Assembly (NCBI GenBank): GCA_036562495.1
Contig: DATCKA010000072.1
Coordinates: 1-64,000, forward strand
Origin: Geochorda sp036562495
Lineage (GTDB): Bacteria; Bacillota; Limnochordia; Limnochordales; Geochordaceae
Direction of reading: 5' to 3'
DNA length: 64,000 nucleotides
The notes under the pieces were generated by a model. It did no database searches and had not been told where the DNA came from. It saw only the letters and a program-made list of their open reading frames with translations. The translations under genes were made by a program, and so were the position numbers. Position 1 is the first letter of the stretch, and each line of letters begins with the position of its first letter. Below are positions 8,369-17,258 of the stretch, in pieces.

Positions 8369-9868
8369 ATGCACGATTCCGAGCGCATCGACACGGTCCA
8401 GCGGCTGACGCGAGCGGGTGCCCGCCTGCGGCTGGCGCGTGGGGCCAACGCCATGCTCTTCACCTTGTTTGTGGTGGGCATCGTCGTCCTCCTCAACGTC
8501 ATGCTGGCCCAGCGTCCGCTTCGGCTCGATCTGTCCCCTGACAAGCGCTTCCAGCTCGCACCGCAGAGCCGCCAGGCCCTCCAGCGCCTGGAGCAGCCGG
8601 TCACCCTCTACGCCTTCGCCTTCGAGGGGACGGAGGAGGCCGAGCGCCTGGGCGATCTGTTGCGGGAGTATCGCCTGGCGTCGGACCTGGTACGAGTGCG
8701 GATGGTGGACCCGGAGCGCGAGCCGACCCTGGCCCAGAAGTACGAGGTGCGGGCCGCGGGCACGGTCGTCGTGGAGATGGGGAGCCACTACCGCAAGATC
8801 GAGCCGTACAACCTCTTCACCTCCTCGCTCTACGGCGGCGGGATGGAGTTTAGAGGAGAGCAGGCGGTGACCCGGGCCCTGCTGGAGCTGAGCGGCCTGG
8901 GCGGTAGCGTGGTCTACTTCCTGGAGGGGCACGGCGAGGGCAGCCCCTATGACGACTACTCTGAGCTGCGCAGCTACCTCGAGGGGGAGGGCTTCACGGT
9001 CAAGACCCTCAACCTCGCGCTGACCAACTCGGTGCCCGACGATGCACGGGTCGTGGTGGTGGCCGGACCTCGCACGGACCTGGCCGCCCGGGAGCGGGAG
9101 ATGCTGGAGGCATGGGTGCAGGAGCGCGGCGGGCGGCTGGCGCTCTGGCTCGACCCGTTGCCCAACCAGCAGCTTCCCCAGATCGATGGGCTGCTGGCCA
9201 CCCTGGGGGTCGAGCGCGTGCCGGGGGTGGTCGTGGACCCGGGCCGCGCCCTCTTCGGGGACGCGCTGAGTCCCGTGCCGGAGTTGCGGTGGCACGACGT
9301 GACGAGCCCCCTCATCCAGGCCAACGTGGGCGTCGTGTTGCCGGGTGCTCAGGCCCTGCGCGCGGCATCGGTCGACCGGGCGACGGCCCTCATGGTCAGC
9401 ACGGACCGGGCCTGGGCCGAGCGCGACGTGACCGGTCAGCGCTGGCAACGTGACGAGGAGGACGTGGCGGGCCCCCTCGACCTGGCCCTGGCCATCCAGC
9501 GCGAGGAGCCCGTGGCGCCCGCCAGCGCCTCATCCGGGGCGTCGGAGGAGGCCCCGGACGAGCCGTCCGATGAGCCGTCGGGAGGCCAGACGACCCGGGT
9601 CCCGGTCGCCGTCGTGGTGGGCAACTCCACCTTTGCCCGCAACGGCTCCTTCGCCTTTCAGGGCAACCGGGACTTCGCGGCCAACCTGATCACGTGGCTG
9701 GCGGGGCAGAGCGAGATGGTCACCATCCGCCCCAAGACCAGCCCGATGCCCACCGTGCTCCTGACGGCCCGCCAGGCACGGGGCATCTTCTACGGCACCA
9801 CCTTGGGCATGCCGCTGGCGGTGCTGGTGGCCGGCGTGCTGGTCTGGTGGCGGAGGCGAGGCCTATGA
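8369..9868 (+). CDS. GldG-like ABC accessory protein
   Basis: A 499-residue protein with an N-terminal membrane segment (about 28-46), a large extracytoplasmic region and a C-terminal membrane segment (about 475-493). It matches the GldG/ABC_transp_aux layout: RLDLSPDKRFQLAPQSRQAL begins the domain, and VVYFLEGHGEGSPYDDYSELR and MLEAWVQERGGRLALWLDPLP are typical blocks. A disordered, acidic Ser/Pro/Glu-rich insert lies at about 380-410. GldG proteins act with GldF and GldA, probably gating or delivering the substrate outside the cell. The stop overlaps the next start by 4 bases. Confidence 0.85.
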   Translation: MHDSERIDTVQRLTRAGARLRLARGANAMLFTLFVVGIVVLLNVMLAQRPLRLDLSPDKRFQLAPQSRQALQRLEQPVTLYAFAFEGTEEAERLGDLLREYRLASDLVRVRMVDPEREPTLAQKYEVRAAGTVVVEMGSHYRKIEPYNLFTSSLYGGGMEFRGEQAVTRALLELSGLGGSVVYFLEGHGEGSPYDDYSELRSYLEGEGFTVKTLNLALTNSVPDDARVVVVAGPRTDLAAREREMLEAWVQERGGRLALWLDPLPNQQLPQIDGLLATLGVERVPGVVVDPGRALFGDALSPVPELRWHDVTSPLIQANVGVVLPGAQALRAASVDRATALMVSTDRAWAERDVTGQRWQRDEEDVAGPLDLALAIQREEPVAPASASSGASEEAPDEPSDEPSGGQTTRVPVAVVVGNSTFARNGSFAFQGNRDFAANLITWLAGQSEMVTIRPKTSPMPTVLLTARQARGIFYGTTLGMPLAVLVAGVLVWWRRRGL

Positions 9869-11358
9869 GACGCTCGGCCTGGACCCTGGCCGCCGGCGCC
9901 ATCTTCGCCGGGCTGCTGGCGATCTGGGCGGTCTGGATGCGACCGGCCGGCTCCCAGCAGGCGCTGGGCACGACCGTCCTCGAGGTGGAGCCCGCCGACG
10001 TGCAGGCGCTGGTGGTGGAGCAGCGCGACGGCGTCACGCTGGAGATCCATAGAGACGGCGACGGCTGGCGGATCGAGCGGCCGCGGCAGGTACCGGCCAG
10101 TTCGTCGGCTGTCGAATCGCTGTTGCAGGCCCTGGCGCCCCTCGAGGCGCGCCGCGTCATCGCATCCGGGCAGGCCGACGGGGAGGGTGGCGACGGCCAA
10201 GTGGATCCGGCCGCCTTCGGGCTCGCTCCTCCTCGGGCGGTGTTGACGCTGACGATGGCCGACGGGTCGACCCGTCGCCTGCGGGTCGGCGACCAGACCC
10301 CGGTCTCTCAGGGCCTGCCCGCCTACTACGCTCAGGACGAGCGCGGAAGCGCCATCTACACCATCGATGCCTTCGTCGCCGAGCGGATCACGGGCTCCTG
10401 GGAGAGCTTCCGCGAGCGTCGGTTGGTGCCGTTGGAGGTCGACGACGTCCGGCGGGTGCGGATCCGGCGGGACGGCGTGACGCTGGAGGCCCGGCGCGAC
10501 CCCCAGGCCCCGGTGGCCGAGAGGCGGTGGCGGCTGACGGCTCCCTTGGAGGCGCCCGGAGATACGCAGGCCATCGAAAGCGTGTTGCGAGATCTCGAGT
10601 TCGCCCGGATCAGTCGCTTCGTCGACGACGAGCCGTCGGCGGACTCGCTGGCTCGCTGGGGACTCGCCTCGCCTCGAGCGGTCATCGAGGTGGAGTACGT
10701 GACGTCGGACGACGGCGAGACCACCGCGACGGCTGTCGTGATGGTGGGCAACGAGGCCGATGAGGGCGGTCGCTACGTCAAGCTCGCCGGTAGTCCCTCC
10801 GTGTACACCCTGCCCCAGTCGGACCTGCGGGCCGCCTTGGAGGCGGATGCCGATGCCTGGGTCCGGCACCGGGTGCTGGGGCTGGCCCGGTCGGAGATCC
10901 AGCGGATCTCCATCGGCATGGAGGGTCGCCCGGGCCCGTACACGCTGGAGCGAGACCACCAGGGATGGAAACTGATGCCCCAGGGCCAGACGCTGGAGAC
11001 GAGCGAGGTCGAGTCGTGGCTGGACTCGCTGTGGCGGCTGCAGGCCCAGGGCGTCGCCGCGGTGGGGAGGGGGGCCCAACCTCCCCAGAGAAGTACGGGA
11101 AACCAGGCCACGCTCATCGAGCTGATGGTCGCGGGCCATGACGGCGTCCCCGTGACCCGCCTGGTGATCCCGGTGCCCTTGCAGGCGGCGGCCGGGGACG
11201 AGGGCGGTGTGGCCCTGCGAAAGGTATACGTGGAGCAGGCCCAGGATCGACTGGTCTACGAGGTCGCAGACGACGCGCTGAGGGGAATCGAGGGCGTCAT
11301 CGCAAAATGGATGGCACCCGAGCAGGGAGCCGGCTCGTCGCCCTCCGCCAGTCGCTGA
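9865..11358 (+). CDS. DUF4340 domain protein
   Basis: A 497-residue protein with one N-terminal membrane anchor (about 6-24) and a long extracytoplasmic part. It contains repeated DUF4340-type modules: DWRIERP-like text (DGWRIERPRQVPASSSAV), LAPPRAVLTLTMADGSTRRLRVGDQTP, YTIDAFVAERI, and a second similar set at about 210-300. DUF4340 proteins regularly follow GldG genes and may form part of the exporter's outer face. The ATG overlaps the GldG stop (ATGA), and the 3' end overlaps the glycosyltransferase gene by 52 bases. Confidence 0.85.
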   Translation: MRRSAWTLAAGAIFAGLLAIWAVWMRPAGSQQALGTTVLEVEPADVQALVVEQRDGVTLEIHRDGDGWRIERPRQVPASSSAVESLLQALAPLEARRVIASGQADGEGGDGQVDPAAFGLAPPRAVLTLTMADGSTRRLRVGDQTPVSQGLPAYYAQDERGSAIYTIDAFVAERITGSWESFRERRLVPLEVDDVRRVRIRRDGVTLEARRDPQAPVAERRWRLTAPLEAPGDTQAIESVLRDLEFARISRFVDDEPSADSLARWGLASPRAVIEVEYVTSDDGETTATAVVMVGNEADEGGRYVKLAGSPSVYTLPQSDLRAALEADADAWVRHRVLGLARSEIQRISIGMEGRPGPYTLERDHQGWKLMPQGQTLETSEVESWLDSLWRLQAQGVAAVGRGAQPPQRSTGNQATLIELMVAGHDGVPVTRLVIPVPLQAAAGDEGGVALRKVYVEQAQDRLVYEVADDALRGIEGVIAKWMAPEQGAGSSPSASR

Positions 11359-12539
11359 GCAAGGTCGTCCTGCCGTTGCGGGCCGTGCCCGCATGGCGGG
11401 ACCTGCAGCCGGCGGAGGTACTGATGCTGACGGCCACCTACGGGCAGGGACACATCCAGGCCGCCCGAGCCCTGGCGGAGGCCATGGCGGCGGTGCGTCC
11501 CGGCATCCGGACGGCCAGCATCGACTTCTTCGACCTGATCAACCCGGTCTTCAATGCCGCCACTCGCCTCGCCTACATCTACTCGGTGCGCAAGGCGCCG
11601 GTGCTGTGGCGGGAGTTTTACGAGCGCACGGCGCGCATCGATCCCGACTCCTTCCTGCAGCAGCGGCTGTACCACCTGGGAGAGTCGGCGCTGCGCCGCA
11701 CCATCGAGGCGACACAGGCCCGAGTCGTGGTCTCCACGCACCCGACGCCGGGCGGCGTGGTGGCGGAGCTCCATCGCGACGGCAAGCTGTGGCCCGAGCC
11801 CGCGTTGACGGTGACGGTCATCACCGACTACGTGCTCCACAGCCAGTGGGTGCATCCCTCGACGGGCCTCTACCTGGCGTCGTGCCAGGACGTCGCCGAC
11901 GAGCTGATCGAGCGGGGCATCCCGGCCAGCCGGATCGAGGTGACGGGCATCCCCATCCGGTCCGGGTTTAGGACGCCCGTCGAGCGGGAGGCGGCTCGAG
12001 CCCGTTGGGGTCTGGATGCGGAGCGGCCCGTCGTGGTGATGCTGATCGGGGCTCACGGGATGATGCGGGGCGCGGTCGAGGCGTGCCGCCGGCTGGCGCG
12101 GCTGGCGGAGCCGCTCCAGTTGGTGGTCGTGGCCGGCTTCGACCGCCACCTGCAGGCCACCCTGGAGGCAGAGCTGGCCGGCTCCCCGCACCCGGTGCAG
12201 GTGCTGGGCTTCGTCGAAGACGTGCCGGCGCTGATGGCGGCCAGTGACGTGCTGGTGACCAAGGCGGGCGGGCTGACGGTGTCGGAGGCCCTGGCCATGG
12301 GCACGTGCACCGTCGTCTACTCGCCCATCCCCGGCCAGGAGGAGGGCAACGCGGCATACCTGCGACGACACGATGCCGCGGAGGTGGCAGGTTCGCCCAC
12401 GGAGCTGGCCTCGATCGTCGAGGAGCTGCTGCGGACACCCGAGCGCCGGCGCCAGCTGGCGGAGCGGGCCCGCCGGTTGGGCCGACCCGATGCCGCCATG
12501 AAGGCGGCCTCGCTGATCCTGGAGCGCGGCCTGCCGTGA
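11307..12539 (+). CDS. UgtP/MGDG-synthase-like glycosyltransferase
   Basis: A 410-residue GT28-type glycosyltransferase. The N-terminal domain has the diacylglycerol-binding signature LTATYGQGHIQAARAL (compare YGNGHVQVAKTL in Bacillus UgtP). The C-terminal nucleotide-sugar domain contains GFVEDVPALMAASDVLVTKAGGLTVSEALAMG and PGQEEGNA. The family transfers glucose or galactose to diacylglycerol to make membrane glycolipids and lipoteichoic acid anchors. It starts inside the DUF4340 gene, which suggests coupling, although a later start is possible. NodB deacetylase and YkoP-like genes follow with 4-base overlaps. Confidence 0.88.
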   Translation: MDGTRAGSRLVALRQSLSKVVLPLRAVPAWRDLQPAEVLMLTATYGQGHIQAARALAEAMAAVRPGIRTASIDFFDLINPVFNAATRLAYIYSVRKAPVLWREFYERTARIDPDSFLQQRLYHLGESALRRTIEATQARVVVSTHPTPGGVVAELHRDGKLWPEPALTVTVITDYVLHSQWVHPSTGLYLASCQDVADELIERGIPASRIEVTGIPIRSGFRTPVEREAARARWGLDAERPVVVMLIGAHGMMRGAVEACRRLARLAEPLQLVVVAGFDRHLQATLEAELAGSPHPVQVLGFVEDVPALMAASDVLVTKAGGLTVSEALAMGTCTVVYSPIPGQEEGNAAYLRRHDAAEVAGSPTELASIVEELLRTPERRRQLAERARRLGRPDAAMKAASLILERGLP

Positions 12540-13312
12540 GTGGTGCCGGTCTCCTGATGGGCGTGGCGGGCGCCTGGACGGCGCTGGCCGCCTTGTCGTA
12601 CACCGTGGGCGCCGACGTCTGGTATCGCGGGCTGGGGCACGGCGTCATCCGGGAGGGGCCGGGGGACGGAGAGCAGCTCGCGCTCACCTTCGACGACGGG
12701 CCCGACCCCGTCTGGACGGAGCGCATCGCCTCCGTCCTGGAGGAGTTCGGGGCTCGGGGCACCTTCTTCGTGCTGGCGTCGAGCGCCCGCCGCCATCCCG
12801 CCGTGTTGCGCCGCTTGCTGGACGGTGGCCACGAGGTCGCCCTGCATGGGTACGACCACCGTCCGCTGTGGCTGACGGGGCCCCGTGAGAGCTGCCGGCG
12901 ACTCCTGGAGGCCGTCGCCGTGCTGGAGGGCATCCTGGACGGCCAGCGGCCGCGCTATTACCGTCCCCCGTGGGGGCACTTCAACCTGGCGGCGGCCCGC
13001 TGCGCCCGGGAGTTGGGGTTGCGGCTGGTGCTGTGGTCGCACGCCCCTCCCGACTGGCGAGCGAGGACGACTCCTGGAGCGCTGGTCCGGCACCTGCGAG
13101 AGGCTCTGCGGCCCGGCGCCATCGTGGACCTGCACGACGCCGGCCCCCGCGACCGTCCCCGTGCGCTGGCAGAGGCGCTACCCGAGGCGCTGGCGTTCGG
13201 CCAGAGCCGGGGGCTGCGATTCGTCACCCTCTCCCATCTCTTGCACGACGATGGCGAGACGCCGCAGCACCGGGCCGACCGCACCCGGCCAGGGGAGGCC
13301 ACCCGCCCGTGA
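12536..13312 (+). CDS. NodB-family polysaccharide deacetylase
   Basis: A 258-residue protein with one N-terminal membrane anchor and a NodB carbohydrate esterase 4 domain. The metal site is readable: TFDDGPDP (Asp53, Asp54), then HGYDH (His104, His108). The motif RPPWG and the terminal DLHD complete the active site. The GTG start overlaps the preceding stop (GTGA); an ATG at 12557 is possible. The enzyme probably removes acetyl groups from an envelope polysaccharide or glycolipid head group. Position after the glycosyltransferase suggests they act on the same molecule. Confidence 0.9.
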   Translation: MSGAGLLMGVAGAWTALAALSYTVGADVWYRGLGHGVIREGPGDGEQLALTFDDGPDPVWTERIASVLEEFGARGTFFVLASSARRHPAVLRRLLDGGHEVALHGYDHRPLWLTGPRESCRRLLEAVAVLEGILDGQRPRYYRPPWGHFNLAAARCARELGLRLVLWSHAPPDWRARTTPGALVRHLREALRPGAIVDLHDAGPRDRPRALAEALPEALAFGQSRGLRFVTLSHLLHDDGETPQHRADRTRPGEATRP

Positions 13313-14001
13313 GCCGGCCGACCCACGCGCCCGCTCGGAGGGTGCGGAGCCGATGGCGGCGCCTGGTGGCGTGGCTTTGGTCCGGGTGGGAGTGGGCTTT
13401 CAGCAAGCTCTTTCGGCTCTACCAGGTGCCGGGGGCTGGCGACGGGGTGCTGCGCTTCGGCTTCCGCCGGTGGCGGGGCCCGGCCGTCCGGCTCGGAGAC
13501 GGCACCGTGGTACGGCGGGGCGACTGGGTGGCCGAGGTGCACATCGTCAGCCCACAGGTGCTGGCCCGAGGGGACGTGGCCGGCACGTCCCTGACGCGGC
13601 TGGTCTTCGTCCTCAGTGCGCAGATGCGCTCGGCGCTGCAGGCTCTGGCACGTGAGATCGAGTCGGGCCGCCTGAAGGTGCCTATCGTCGCCCTGTACGG
13701 CAAGACGCTGCTCCACCGGGGGGCGGCGAGGCTGGGCTTCGAGGTGCACGATCTGCCTGCCGGGCTCGGCTCGCGGCTGCTGGCGGCCTACGAGCGCTGG
13801 CTGGTGGCACTGTACCACCCGCTGGCCCCCGGTGCGGGGGCGATGGGGGAGCGGGTCAAGATGGTCTGGCTCTCCACGGGGGCCTTGCTTCGGCGCTTCG
13901 GCGAGGCAGCGCCGACCATGGGCGCACGAGCCGGGGCGCAAGTGGAGGGGCCTGCGTGGTATACTGCGCCAGGCGATCCAGGGGAGGGCGCACAGACGTG
14001 A
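13309..14001 (+). CDS. YkoP-like protein
   Basis: A 230-residue protein with a basic N-terminus and no clear membrane helix. The core (VRLGDGTVVRRGDWVAEVHI, then LALYGKTLLHRGAARLGFEV-like text near 130-150) resembles the YkoP domain. In Bacillus that domain occurs near a UgtP-like glycosyltransferase and a polysaccharide deacetylase, the same arrangement as here. The assignment rests on this context plus limited motif similarity. It is coupled on both sides by GTGA overlaps. The function is unknown; a lipid or sugar-phosphate-related role is an inference. Confidence 0.6.
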   Translation: MSRPTHAPARRVRSRWRRLVAWLWSGWEWAFSKLFRLYQVPGAGDGVLRFGFRRWRGPAVRLGDGTVVRRGDWVAEVHIVSPQVLARGDVAGTSLTRLVFVLSAQMRSALQALAREIESGRLKVPIVALYGKTLLHRGAARLGFEVHDLPAGLGSRLLAAYERWLVALYHPLAPGAGAMGERVKMVWLSTGALLRRFGEAAPTMGARAGAQVEGPAWYTAPGDPGEGAQT

Positions 14002-14357
14002 TCACCCTGACGGCAGAGGCGGCGACCCAGTTGCGGAGGCTCCTGGCGGAGAAGAACCGGCCGGGGCTCTTCTTGCGGCTCTTCGTCCAGCCCGGGGGCT
14101 GCCGGGGCTTCTCGTACGGCATGGCATTCGACGACCAGATGCGAGACGACGACGTGGTCGTCGAGCACGAGGGCGTGCGCATCGCGGTGGACCCGTTGAG
14201 CGCCAGGCTGCTGGAGGGCGCCAGGGTCGACTACACCGATGCGCTGATGGGCGGCGGCTTCACCATCACCAACCCCAACGCCGTCTCCACCTGTGGCTGC
14301 GGCCGCTCGTTCAAGACCCGCGGGGCCCGGGGCGAGCCCCAGTCCTGCTGTCACTGA
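13998..14357 (+). CDS. IscA/HesB-type Fe-S carrier
   Basis: A 119-residue A-type iron-sulfur carrier. The three conserved cysteines are present: Cys35 in GGCRGFSYGM, and Cys99 and Cys101 in STCGCGRSF. Two additional cysteines (117, 118) occur in the tail QSCCH. The GTG start follows GGGGAGGG and overlaps the YkoP-like stop by 4 bases. The family receives and passes on Fe-S clusters. It is unexpected as the last gene of an envelope operon. The next gene downstream, separated by its own promoter, encodes an Fe-S-dependent oxidoreductase partner system. Confidence 0.92.
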   Translation: MITLTAEAATQLRRLLAEKNRPGLFLRLFVQPGGCRGFSYGMAFDDQMRDDDVVVEHEGVRIAVDPLSARLLEGARVDYTDALMGGGFTITNPNAVSTCGCGRSFKTRGARGEPQSCCH

Positions 14358-14436
14358 AGGGCCTATCCAAGCCGACACCGAGCGCCACGCGTCGGGACAA
14401 TCCTCGACGACCCCCCATGTATACAGGAGGCGGCCC

Positions 14437-14465
14437 TTTCGCTGCTAGCGAAGCGGTGTTATAAT
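14437..14465 (+). promoter_or_regulatory. Extended -10 promoter of korAB
   Basis: A TG-T-TATAAT extended -10 element (14457-14465) lies 60 bases before the korA start. The -35 region is weak (TTTCGC at 14437). An inverted repeat TTCGC/GCGAA (14438-14452) fills the spacer and could hold a regulator. A short palindrome TGTATACA lies just upstream. Confidence 0.62.
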
Positions 14466-14524
14466 GCATCGGAACGTTGAAGGGATGGAAACTGCCTCAA
14501 CACACGTACCCGGGGGGAGTGCCC

Positions 14525-16306
14525 GTGTCGGCAACGGAGCTGACGCTGAAGCTGGCCGGTGAGGCTGGCCAAGGCGTCGAGTCGAGTGGAGCGGGCTTCG
14601 CCCGGGCGCTGCACCGCGCCGGGCTGCACGTCTTCACCTGGTCCGACTACATGTCCCGCATCCGCGGGGGCCACAACTCCTTTGCCATCCGAGTCAGCGC
14701 GAAGGGGCCCGTGGCGGCTCCGACGGACCGCGTACACCTGCTGGTGGCCTTCGACGAGGCCAGTGTCGACGCACACCTTTCCGAGATGGAGCCGGGTGGC
14801 GTCTTCCTGTTGGACGAGCCCCTGGCCAAGCTGGCGCCCAAGGTGGAGTCCGGCGGTGTCCAGGCGCTGATCGCACCCTTCACCCGCGTCGCCGAGGAGG
14901 CGGGCGGCAACAAGGTGATGGCCAACACCGCGGCGCTCGGCATGGTCGCGGCCCTCATCGGCGTCGGGCTCGAGACCATCGAACAGGTGATCCAGGAGAA
15001 CTTCGGGCGTCGCAAGGGCTCGGGCGTGGCCGAGGCCAACTTGAAGGTCGCCCATGCCGGCTACGCCTTCGCCAAGGAGAACTGGCAGGGGCGGTTCCGC
15101 TGGCCCCTCCCGCCGACCCGGGTCGACGGACGCCGCGCGATCCTCATCAACGGCAACCAGGCGTTGGGTCTGGGAGCGCTGGCGGCGGGCTGCCGCTTCA
15201 TCGCTGCCTACCCCATGACGCCGGCGTCGTCGATCTACGAGTGGCTGACGGCCCAGGCCAACCGTTACGGAGTCGTCTCCAAGCAAGCCGAGGATGAGAT
15301 CGCAGCCATCGCCATGGCCATCGGGGCCGGCTATGCGGGCGTCCGAGCCATGACGGCCACGTCCGGCGGCGGCTTCTCGCTGATGGTGGAGGCGCTGGGC
15401 CTGGCCGGCATGGCGGAGGTGCCCGTGGTGGTGATGCTGGCCCAGCGGCCCGGCCCCTCGACGGGCATGCCGACCCGCACGGGCCAGGGCGATCTCCTCT
15501 TCTCGATGCACGCCTCCCACGGCGAGTTCCCGCGGATCATCCTGGCGCCGGGCTCGCAGGAGGAGTGCTTCGAGGCGAGCGTACGGGCCTTCAACCTGGC
15601 CGAGCGCTATCAGTGCCCGGTCATCGTGCTGACCGACGGCTTCTTGGCCAACAGCTTCAAGACCTCGCCCGAGGCCAGCTTCGACATCACCGGCGTGGTC
15701 ATCGATCGCGGCGAGTGGCTGTCGGCCGAGGAGCTCAAGTCGCTCGAAGGGCCCTACGCCCGCTACAAGCTGACGCCGTCGGGCATCTCGCCTCGCGCCC
15801 TGGTGGGACTCCCCGGCGCGGTGCAGATGGCCTGCTCCGACGAGCACACCGAGCTGGGGCACTTCGAGGACGAAGATGCCGACAACCGAATCGCCCAGCA
15901 GTCCAAGCGGATGCGCAAGCTGGAGGCGGCCCGGGCCGAGATGCGGCCGCCGGAGCGCTACGGCCCCGAGGATGCCGAGATGACCCTGGTGGGCTGGGGG
16001 TCGTCCAAGGGCGCGCTGTACGAGGCCGTCGACCGCCTGCTGGCGGAGGGCGTCTCGGCCAACGCGCTGCACTTCGTCGACATCTATCCGTTCCCCCAGG
16101 CGGCCGTGCAGGCCATCGAGGCGGTGCGCTACATGGTCGTCGTGGAAGGCAACTACACGGGGCAGTTCGCCCGGCTGCTGCGCGCAGAGACAGGGCGCAA
16201 GGCCGACGAGATCATCACTCGCGACGACGGGCGCCCCATCACGCCTGGCTACATCCTGTCTCGCTTGGAGAGGGTGGCCGTCCATGCTGGACGCGAAGCT
16301 GTATAA
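14525..16306 (+). CDS. korA: 2-oxoacid:ferredoxin oxidoreductase, alpha (gamma-alpha fusion)
   Basis: A 593-residue subunit with the gamma domain at the N-terminus (AGEAGQGVESSGAGFARAL, about 1-190) fused to the alpha domain (INGNQALGLGALAAGC, YPMTPASSIYEWL, about 195-590). This is the KorA form of two-subunit enzymes that oxidise 2-oxoglutarate or other 2-oxoacids to acyl-CoA and reduce ferredoxin. GTG at 14525 follows GGGGGGAG; GTG at 14519 is also possible. No ferredoxin domain is fused. The 3' end overlaps korB by 23 bases. The substrate cannot be fixed from sequence. Confidence 0.9.
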   Translation: MSATELTLKLAGEAGQGVESSGAGFARALHRAGLHVFTWSDYMSRIRGGHNSFAIRVSAKGPVAAPTDRVHLLVAFDEASVDAHLSEMEPGGVFLLDEPLAKLAPKVESGGVQALIAPFTRVAEEAGGNKVMANTAALGMVAALIGVGLETIEQVIQENFGRRKGSGVAEANLKVAHAGYAFAKENWQGRFRWPLPPTRVDGRRAILINGNQALGLGALAAGCRFIAAYPMTPASSIYEWLTAQANRYGVVSKQAEDEIAAIAMAIGAGYAGVRAMTATSGGGFSLMVEALGLAGMAEVPVVVMLAQRPGPSTGMPTRTGQGDLLFSMHASHGEFPRIILAPGSQEECFEASVRAFNLAERYQCPVIVLTDGFLANSFKTSPEASFDITGVVIDRGEWLSAEELKSLEGPYARYKLTPSGISPRALVGLPGAVQMACSDEHTELGHFEDEDADNRIAQQSKRMRKLEAARAEMRPPERYGPEDAEMTLVGWGSSKGALYEAVDRLLAEGVSANALHFVDIYPFPQAAVQAIEAVRYMVVVEGNYTGQFARLLRAETGRKADEIITRDDGRPITPGYILSRLERVAVHAGREAV

Positions 16307-17156
16307 CAGCCCGGTCCGCCCGACCTGGTGCCCGGGCTGCGGCGACTACGGCATCCTCAATGCGGTGAAGCAGGCTCTGGCCGAGCTGGAGATCTACCCG
16401 CACGAGGTGGTCTTCGTCTCGGGCATCGGTTGCGGCAGCAAGCTGCCGGACTACATTCACGCCAACGGCTTCACCACGTTGCACGGGCGGGCGTTGCCGG
16501 TGGCGCAGGGCATCAAGCTGGCCAACCCCAAGCTGCACGTCATCGCCATCACCGGAGACGGCGACGGCTACGGCATCGGCGGCAACCACTTCCTGCACGC
16601 GCTGCGCCGCAACCCCAACATCACCCACATCGTCGAGAACAACATGGTCTACGGCCTCACCAAGGGGCAGACGGCACCGACGTCGCAGCGTGGATTCGTC
16701 AGCAGCACGACGCCGGACGGCTCCATCGAGAAGGCCGTCAACCCCCTCGCCCTGGCCATCGCCGGCGGCGCGACCTTCGTGGCTCGTGGCTTCTCGGGCA
16801 ACCCCAAGCACCTGGCCAAGCTCATCGCCCGGGCCATCCGACACGAGGGATACGCCCTGGTCGACGTGCTCCAGCCGTGCGTCATCTTCAACCGCATCAA
16901 CACCTACGATTGGTATCGTGACCGGGTCTACCTGCTCGACGACGACCCGTCGTACGACCCGTCCAACTACGACGCGGCCTGGCAGAAGGCGCACGAATGG
17001 GGCGACCGCATCCCGCTAGGGGTCATCTACGAGGTGAAGGGCGAGCCGTCGTACGAGGCGCAGGTGCCGGCGCTCAAGGATGGGCCCATCGCCACACAGG
17101 AGCTGCGACCCATGAGCCCGGAGCAGGCGGAGAGCCTGCTGGCGCAGTTCCGCTAG
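16284..17156 (+). CDS. korB: 2-oxoacid:ferredoxin oxidoreductase, beta
   Basis: A 290-residue catalytic beta subunit. It carries the CPGCGDYG motif (two of the [4Fe-4S] cysteines), SGIGCGSK (another cluster ligand), and the thiamine diphosphate/Mg site GDGDGYGIGGNH followed by NNMVYGLTKGQ. It pairs with the overlapping korA to bind thiamine diphosphate, CoA and a single cluster. The C-terminal region is longer than in four-subunit enzymes, as is usual for KorB. A hairpin follows the stop and probably ends the transcript. Confidence 0.92.
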   Translation: MLDAKLYNSPVRPTWCPGCGDYGILNAVKQALAELEIYPHEVVFVSGIGCGSKLPDYIHANGFTTLHGRALPVAQGIKLANPKLHVIAITGDGDGYGIGGNHFLHALRRNPNITHIVENNMVYGLTKGQTAPTSQRGFVSSTTPDGSIEKAVNPLALAIAGGATFVARGFSGNPKHLAKLIARAIRHEGYALVDVLQPCVIFNRINTYDWYRDRVYLLDDDPSYDPSNYDAAWQKAHEWGDRIPLGVIYEVKGEPSYEAQVPALKDGPIATQELRPMSPEQAESLLAQFR

Positions 17157-17184
17157 ACGAGTCCCACGTCCCCCAACACCGGCA

Positions 17185-17221
17185 CGAACGGGGTCGGCCT
17201 CCCGAGGGCCGGCCCCGTTCG
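17185..17221 (+). terminator. korAB terminator hairpin
   Basis: CGAACGGGGTCGGCC pairs with GGCCGGCCCCGTTCG across a short CTCCCGAG-type loop, giving a 15-bp stem with one G-U pair. No T-run follows, so termination strength is uncertain. Confidence 0.6.
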
Positions 17222-17258
17222 CGTCCGTGGGCATAACGCCGGGCCCGTCTCCATAGCC

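Noticed and set aside
7352..9448. Long minus-strand open frame opposite the Gld transporter genes
   Set aside because: It is antisense to genes with clear domains; its product is low in hydrophobic residues and shows no family motif.
14437..14452. Terminator from TTCGC/GCGAA before korA
   Set aside because: The stem is only 5 bp and is followed by the -10 element, not a T-run; it fits better as part of the promoter region.
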